Of a stretch of 8,708 nt of DNA, positions 5,631 to 8,708 are shown one piece after another. The translations under genes were made by a program, and so were the position numbers. How positions within the stretch are numbered: the stretch's first letter is position 1; each line of letters opens with the position of its first letter. The notes under the pieces are model-generated. The model did not search any database. It was not told where the DNA came from and saw nothing but the letters and a program-made list of their open reading frames with translations. Origin of the DNA: Syntrophaceae bacterium UBA3084 (GTDB taxonomy: Bacteria; Desulfobacterota; Syntrophia; Syntrophales; UBA6807); contig DFBI01000155.1 in assembly GCA_002367335.1 (NCBI GenBank), forward strand, positions 1,140-9,847, in the 5' to 3' direction.

Positions 5631-8402
5631 TCAGAATTGGAGTCTTAACCCTATCTGTAACCGTCTTGGGTAGAATATCCCATTAGTCTCAAGGTAGTGA
5701 CTCTTCCACATATCATAAGTAGCATAATTCGTATCAGTATTGGCATTGAGAACATTCCACACATCAAAAGTAGCCTGGAATTTCACTGTGTCACCTATAT
5801 TAAAGGTTTTCTGCAGCCTGAAGTCCATAATACTCCAGTTTGGAAATCTGTCATCGCCTCTCGGTTTGGTTAAAACTTTCGTAGGTCCCTGGTTAAGCTG
5901 GAAACGGGTGATAGACAGATAGGGCCTTCCTGTCTGGGAAATCCAGTTAAAACTAGCCAGTATATCCCATGGTAATGTATAGCCTGCTTGAACCTTAAAA
6001 ATCCACGGCCGGTCACTCGGCATGCGCCCGTAGGCATTGATATAATCATTAGGATCCCTTCCTAAATAATCGCCATACCAGACTATGGCCTGCTGTCTGG
6101 CACCGGTGGCTTTGGCTAAATTGTTCAATCCCCAACTCTTGGAATAGGTTAGGGAAGCATTCAGCATCCAGTTATGGGAATACCGCTTGTATAGGGTCAA
6201 CATGGCGGCCTGATAGATTTGCTCATAGTCTGGGGGATTGGTTATAAAATGTTCCACTGTGCCCACATTTGTCTGATTGAAAAGAGTGTATGTTTGACCG
6301 TTATCCGGGGATACCATGCTGACTTCTTCATAAATTCCCGCCCTTTCTTTCAGACCTATGAGGCTTTTTTGTTTTTTATAGACATAGGTTGCGCTGATTG
6401 CGAAATCTGGGAGAAGCTCTCTCTCGATGCCTACTGAAAATAAATCAGCGTAGGGATGTTTTAAATCGGGATCCAAGACATAAGTACTCCCTGGTGGAAG
6501 CGTATACCAATGTACATACTTTTCTAGGTCCCAATCATAATAATAAGCAACCAAATCTGTAATATTGGGGCCTGGAAAATTCCAGTTGTCCATCAAGTTT
6601 TTGTCATAATAACGGCCGTAAGTAGCTTTGAACAAGGTTTTCTGGTCTGAAGTTATTTGGAAGACCAAGCCGATTCGTGGTGAAAACGAATTCCAGTTAA
6701 TCATATCTTTAACGACCGGTGATGTTTCTGATGTCGGCCCTAACCATCCATCCGCAATAGGAAGCTCAGGAACAAAAGCATTGATGTGATCAAACCTGAA
6801 CCCAAGATTCAAGGTCAGCCTGTCTCCAATGTTCCAGGAGTCATCCACAAAGGCCCCAAAACTGTTATCAGCGCTGCCCACATAATAAACATCCCTTTCA
6901 TAGAAAAGGTAAGGATCGCCGTAATAATCATAGAAGTAGCCTTCCCCTGCATATCCTGAGGAATAACTTGAATCTGCGTTGTAATACTGGGCTCCTATCT
7001 TGAATTCGTGATCCCCCCCAAGGAAATCCTCGGCAAAATAAGAGAGATTGACATGAGCTTGATGCCTTAATTCTATCCACTTCCACAACGTATAGAGGCA
7101 CCCTCCAGAAACCCATCCAGTACTATCCCAATGAGGAGAAGTATCCATGTCTCCAGTGACCGGTAGATAATCGTCAGCGGTCCTATAACCAGCATATTTA
7201 AAATCAAGAAAAGCATTGTTACTTAATTGCCAATTATAGAGGAAGTTCCAAGAATAGGTTTTGGCAGTTTCGACGCCGCGGCTTGATTCCGCTATCCAAT
7301 ATTCAATGTCTTCGGGCCATTCAAGGGTTTCCCAATAAATTGAGCCTGCTAATTTATGCCTACTGCCTAGCTGGGCTGAAAGTTTAAAAAACGCTTTACT
7401 AGCAGGGTAACTTGCAGCATAATCAGGAGGCATATTCCAATAAGCAGTCTTCTCATCCTGCCTCTCAAATGTGCCGTAAAACCACAACCTGTCTTTAACA
7501 ATAGGTCCTCCCAAGTTAATAGCTGCAAATAAATATTTATCGCGATGGTATGAGTAAGCGCTGTCAGGGTAATCCCCAGCATCGTCAGGAGGGACGCTCG
7601 GATCAAGGACTTTCCACGGATTATTGTCAGCTGTTAGAGCGGCAAACTGACCATAGTAGGAGAGGGCGCCATGAAAGCTGTTGCCCCCGGATTTTGTCAC
7701 AACATTTACGACTGCCCCGGTGAATGACCCGTACTCAGCAGGAGCACCGAATCCATAAGTTTCAACTTCCTCAAAGGCTTCTTGGCTGACCTCCACCCAG
7801 CCGGTCCCGATAGCAGGACTGCTTAATTCAACTCCATCCACCTGAAAGGAATTGGATTCTGAATTAGAACCAAAAGCAACAATCCTATCAGTTTCTTGAG
7901 AGGTCATCAGCATGCCGGGAGCAAATTTGATGACATCAAAATATGACCATCGACCCATGGGTAATTTTTCGAGATCATCTTTGGTGAAAATGTGGGAAAA
8001 ACCTGATTGAGTCGCATCAACAACAGGAGCCGCTGCGGTAACCGTGACAGATTCCTCAAGAGTTGCCTGCTGCAATGTTATGATTTCATTGACCGTTTTT
8101 CCTATTGATAACTTTACGTTTTCTCTCTCTAAAGTCTGGAATCCCTCCAGTTTAAAAACGAGCTTGTAAGTTCCAGGTGGCAGGTTAACAAATCTGTAAT
8201 TGCCCCTATCAGACGTGATTTGGGCTTGAACTCCTCCCATCATAGATGGGCTTGAAAGTTCTACTGCTACTCCAGGTAGTGGGGCGCCGTCTGGATCTGA
8301 AACTGTTCCTGTGATCTTTCCGGTTAGTCTCTGAGCAAAAACAGAGCCAACCATTAAACATACACAGAGTAAAGTTAAAACGAAAAATTTTAAGAATTTC
8401 AT
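5631..8402 (-). CDS. TonB-dependent-receptor-like outer-membrane protein with carboxypeptidase regulatory-like domain
   Basis: A 923-residue outer-membrane protein. Residues 1-23 form a Sec signal peptide: Lys2 and Lys5, a hydrophobic core, and VFA before Gln24. Residues 25-112 are a carboxypeptidase-regulatory-like beta-sandwich (GKITGTVSDPDGAPLPGV; YRFVNLPPGTYKLVF). About 115-250 is a TonB plug-like domain containing SFQVDGVEL and AEYGSFTGAVVNVVTKSGGN. The rest is rich in aromatic alternating strands, as in a 22-strand barrel, and ends in Phe (GLRLQF), the usual outer-membrane insertion signal. This is the Oar-like layout common in Acidobacteriota and Aminicenantes. No SusD-like partner is present and the ligand is unknown. 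ATG 8402 is chosen because AAGGAGG (8407-8413) lies 4 nt upstream and the signal peptide starts there. The longer frame from TTG 8519 would put 39 extra residues before the signal peptide, and that TTG belongs to the promoter -35. Confidence 0.92.
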   Translation of the reverse strand: MKFLKFFVLTLLCVCLMVGSVFAQRLTGKITGTVSDPDGAPLPGVAVELSSPSMMGGVQAQITSDRGNYRFVNLPPGTYKLVFKLEGFQTLERENVKLSIGKTVNEIITLQQATLEESVTVTAAAPVVDATQSGFSHIFTKDDLEKLPMGRWSYFDVIKFAPGMLMTSQETDRIVAFGSNSESNSFQVDGVELSSPAIGTGWVEVSQEAFEEVETYGFGAPAEYGSFTGAVVNVVTKSGGNSFHGALSYYGQFAALTADNNPWKVLDPSVPPDDAGDYPDSAYSYHRDKYLFAAINLGGPIVKDRLWFYGTFERQDEKTAYWNMPPDYAASYPASKAFFKLSAQLGSRHKLAGSIYWETLEWPEDIEYWIAESSRGVETAKTYSWNFLYNWQLSNNAFLDFKYAGYRTADDYLPVTGDMDTSPHWDSTGWVSGGCLYTLWKWIELRHQAHVNLSYFAEDFLGGDHEFKIGAQYYNADSSYSSGYAGEGYFYDYYGDPYLFYERDVYYVGSADNSFGAFVDDSWNIGDRLTLNLGFRFDHINAFVPELPIADGWLGPTSETSPVVKDMINWNSFSPRIGLVFQITSDQKTLFKATYGRYYDKNLMDNWNFPGPNITDLVAYYYDWDLEKYVHWYTLPPGSTYVLDPDLKHPYADLFSVGIERELLPDFAISATYVYKKQKSLIGLKERAGIYEEVSMVSPDNGQTYTLFNQTNVGTVEHFITNPPDYEQIYQAAMLTLYKRYSHNWMLNASLTYSKSWGLNNLAKATGARQQAIVWYGDYLGRDPNDYINAYGRMPSDRPWIFKVQAGYTLPWDILASFNWISQTGRPYLSITRFQLNQGPTKVLTKPRGDDRFPNWSIMDFRLQKTFNIGDTVKFQATFDVWNVLNANTDTNYATYDMWKSHYLETNGIFYPRRLQIGLRLQF

Positions 8403-8406
8403 GCTC

Positions 8407-8413
8407 CCTCCTT
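8407..8413 (-). promoter_or_regulatory. Ribosome binding site fixing the receptor start
   Basis: AAGGAGG on the minus strand, 4 nt before ATG 8402. It is near-perfect to the anti-Shine-Dalgarno and decides this start over the upstream TTG at 8519. Confidence 0.8.
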
Positions 8414-8417
8414 CTTG

Positions 8418-8441
8418 AAAAGCTTCGATTTTGAAGCTTTT
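8418..8441 (-). promoter_or_regulatory. 5'-UTR hairpin directly upstream of the receptor ribosome binding site
   Basis: AAAAGCTTC (8418-8426) and GAAGCTTTT (8433-8441) form a perfect 9-bp stem with a 6-nt loop, 4 nt upstream of the Shine-Dalgarno sequence on the minus strand. It could stabilise the mRNA or influence initiation. It does not occlude the ribosome binding site. Confidence 0.4.
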
Positions 8442-8490
8442 TGATAACTTCATGACCCATTTATAGCTTATTTTACTGTACTTCCTGATA

Positions 8491-8519
8491 AGTATTTTTA
8501 ATTGAATATGTTTTGTCAA
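8491..8519 (-). promoter_or_regulatory. Sigma70-like promoter for the receptor gene
   Basis: On the minus strand a consensus TTGACA (8514-8519) is followed after 17 nt by AATACT (8491-8496; 4 of 6 to TATAAT). Transcription would start near 8484, giving a 5' UTR of about 80 nt that contains the hairpin at 8418-8441. The surrounding bases are AT-rich, as expected for a promoter. Confidence 0.5.
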
Positions 8520-8589
8520 GTGTTATTTTTTTATTTGTTATCTAAAAAACAAAAGTGCACACCCAAGATTTGCTCGCTATTGCACACGG

Positions 8590-8706
8590 ATGCGAAAAGT
8601 GGAAAACAGTTCATTTTCATTTACTATTGTTTTTGGGGACGGGCCACACGAAGTGTTTGAATCTTCAGTAGTTAGACTGAAAAACGGTAAGTTCTCAATA
8701 AGTTGA
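8590..8706 (+). other. Right-edge region with a weak 38-codon ORF
   Basis: The bases from 8520 to the window end hold no convincing gene. An ATG at 8590 opens 38 codons (beginning MRKVENSSFSF) to a TGA at 8704-8706, but there is no Shine-Dalgarno sequence and the frame is also open upstream. The stretch contains a TGCACAC direct repeat (8556-8562 and 8581-8587), a GGGGACGGGCC block (8635-8645) and a 6-bp stem TTCAGT/ACTGAA (8664-8681). These may belong to a dispersed intergenic repeat. I recognise no protein family. Confidence 0.2.
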
Positions 8707-8708
8707 GG

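Noticed and set aside
5631..8402. SusC-type polysaccharide receptor
   Set aside because: No SusD-like lipoprotein gene is adjacent and the domain style is Oar-like; the ligand is left open.
1..8708. CRISPR array, tRNA, rRNA or transposase
   Set aside because: No regularly spaced repeats, no cloverleaf or rRNA-like sequence, and no transposase motifs were seen on either strand.

Overview
The window looks like a fragment of a mid-GC, Gram-negative, probably anaerobic bacterium. The outer-membrane receptor at the right has a carboxypeptidase-regulatory-like domain and a plug of the type abundant in Acidobacteriota and Candidatus Aminicenantes. That placement is inference from remembered protein style, not from a search.

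Left (1-3280, + strand): four tightly overlapping genes for a multi-subunit, flavin and iron-sulfur amine/imino-acid dehydrogenase. They are a [2Fe-2S]+FAD/NAD subunit cut by the left edge, a ferredoxin-like subunit, a separate BFD-like [2Fe-2S] protein, and a DAO-family FAD subunit. The start/stop overlaps (4, 8 and 4 nt) imply translational coupling. Order and sizes recall the archaeal alpha-gamma-delta-beta dye-linked L-proline dehydrogenase, with relatives in the hydroxyproline and sarcosine dehydrogenase families. The DAO subunit probably oxidises an N-substituted amino acid and passes electrons through the Fe-S proteins to the FAD/NAD subunit.

Middle (3281-5630): a 101-nt imperfect hairpin separates this operon from a convergent, non-pyrrolysine MttB-family methyltransferase on the minus strand. 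Just downstream of that gene lies a 42-codon TTG-start ORF with a good ribosome binding site. The methyltransferase has a long leader (about 255 nt) with two stem-loops. Upstream of the leader is a good sigma70-like promoter whose start region is covered by a perfect 18-bp palindrome. On the other strand, at 5311-5549, lies a decayed fragment of a second MttB-family gene. Demethylation of a betaine by MttB followed by oxidation of the resulting N-methyl amino acid by the dehydrogenase is an attractive but unproven link. No corrinoid protein or reactivase is visible.

Right (5631-8708): a 923-residue TonB-dependent-receptor-like outer-membrane protein on the minus strand, with signal peptide, its own promoter and a 5'-UTR hairpin. 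The last 190 bases hold no convincing gene, only a weak 38-codon ORF.
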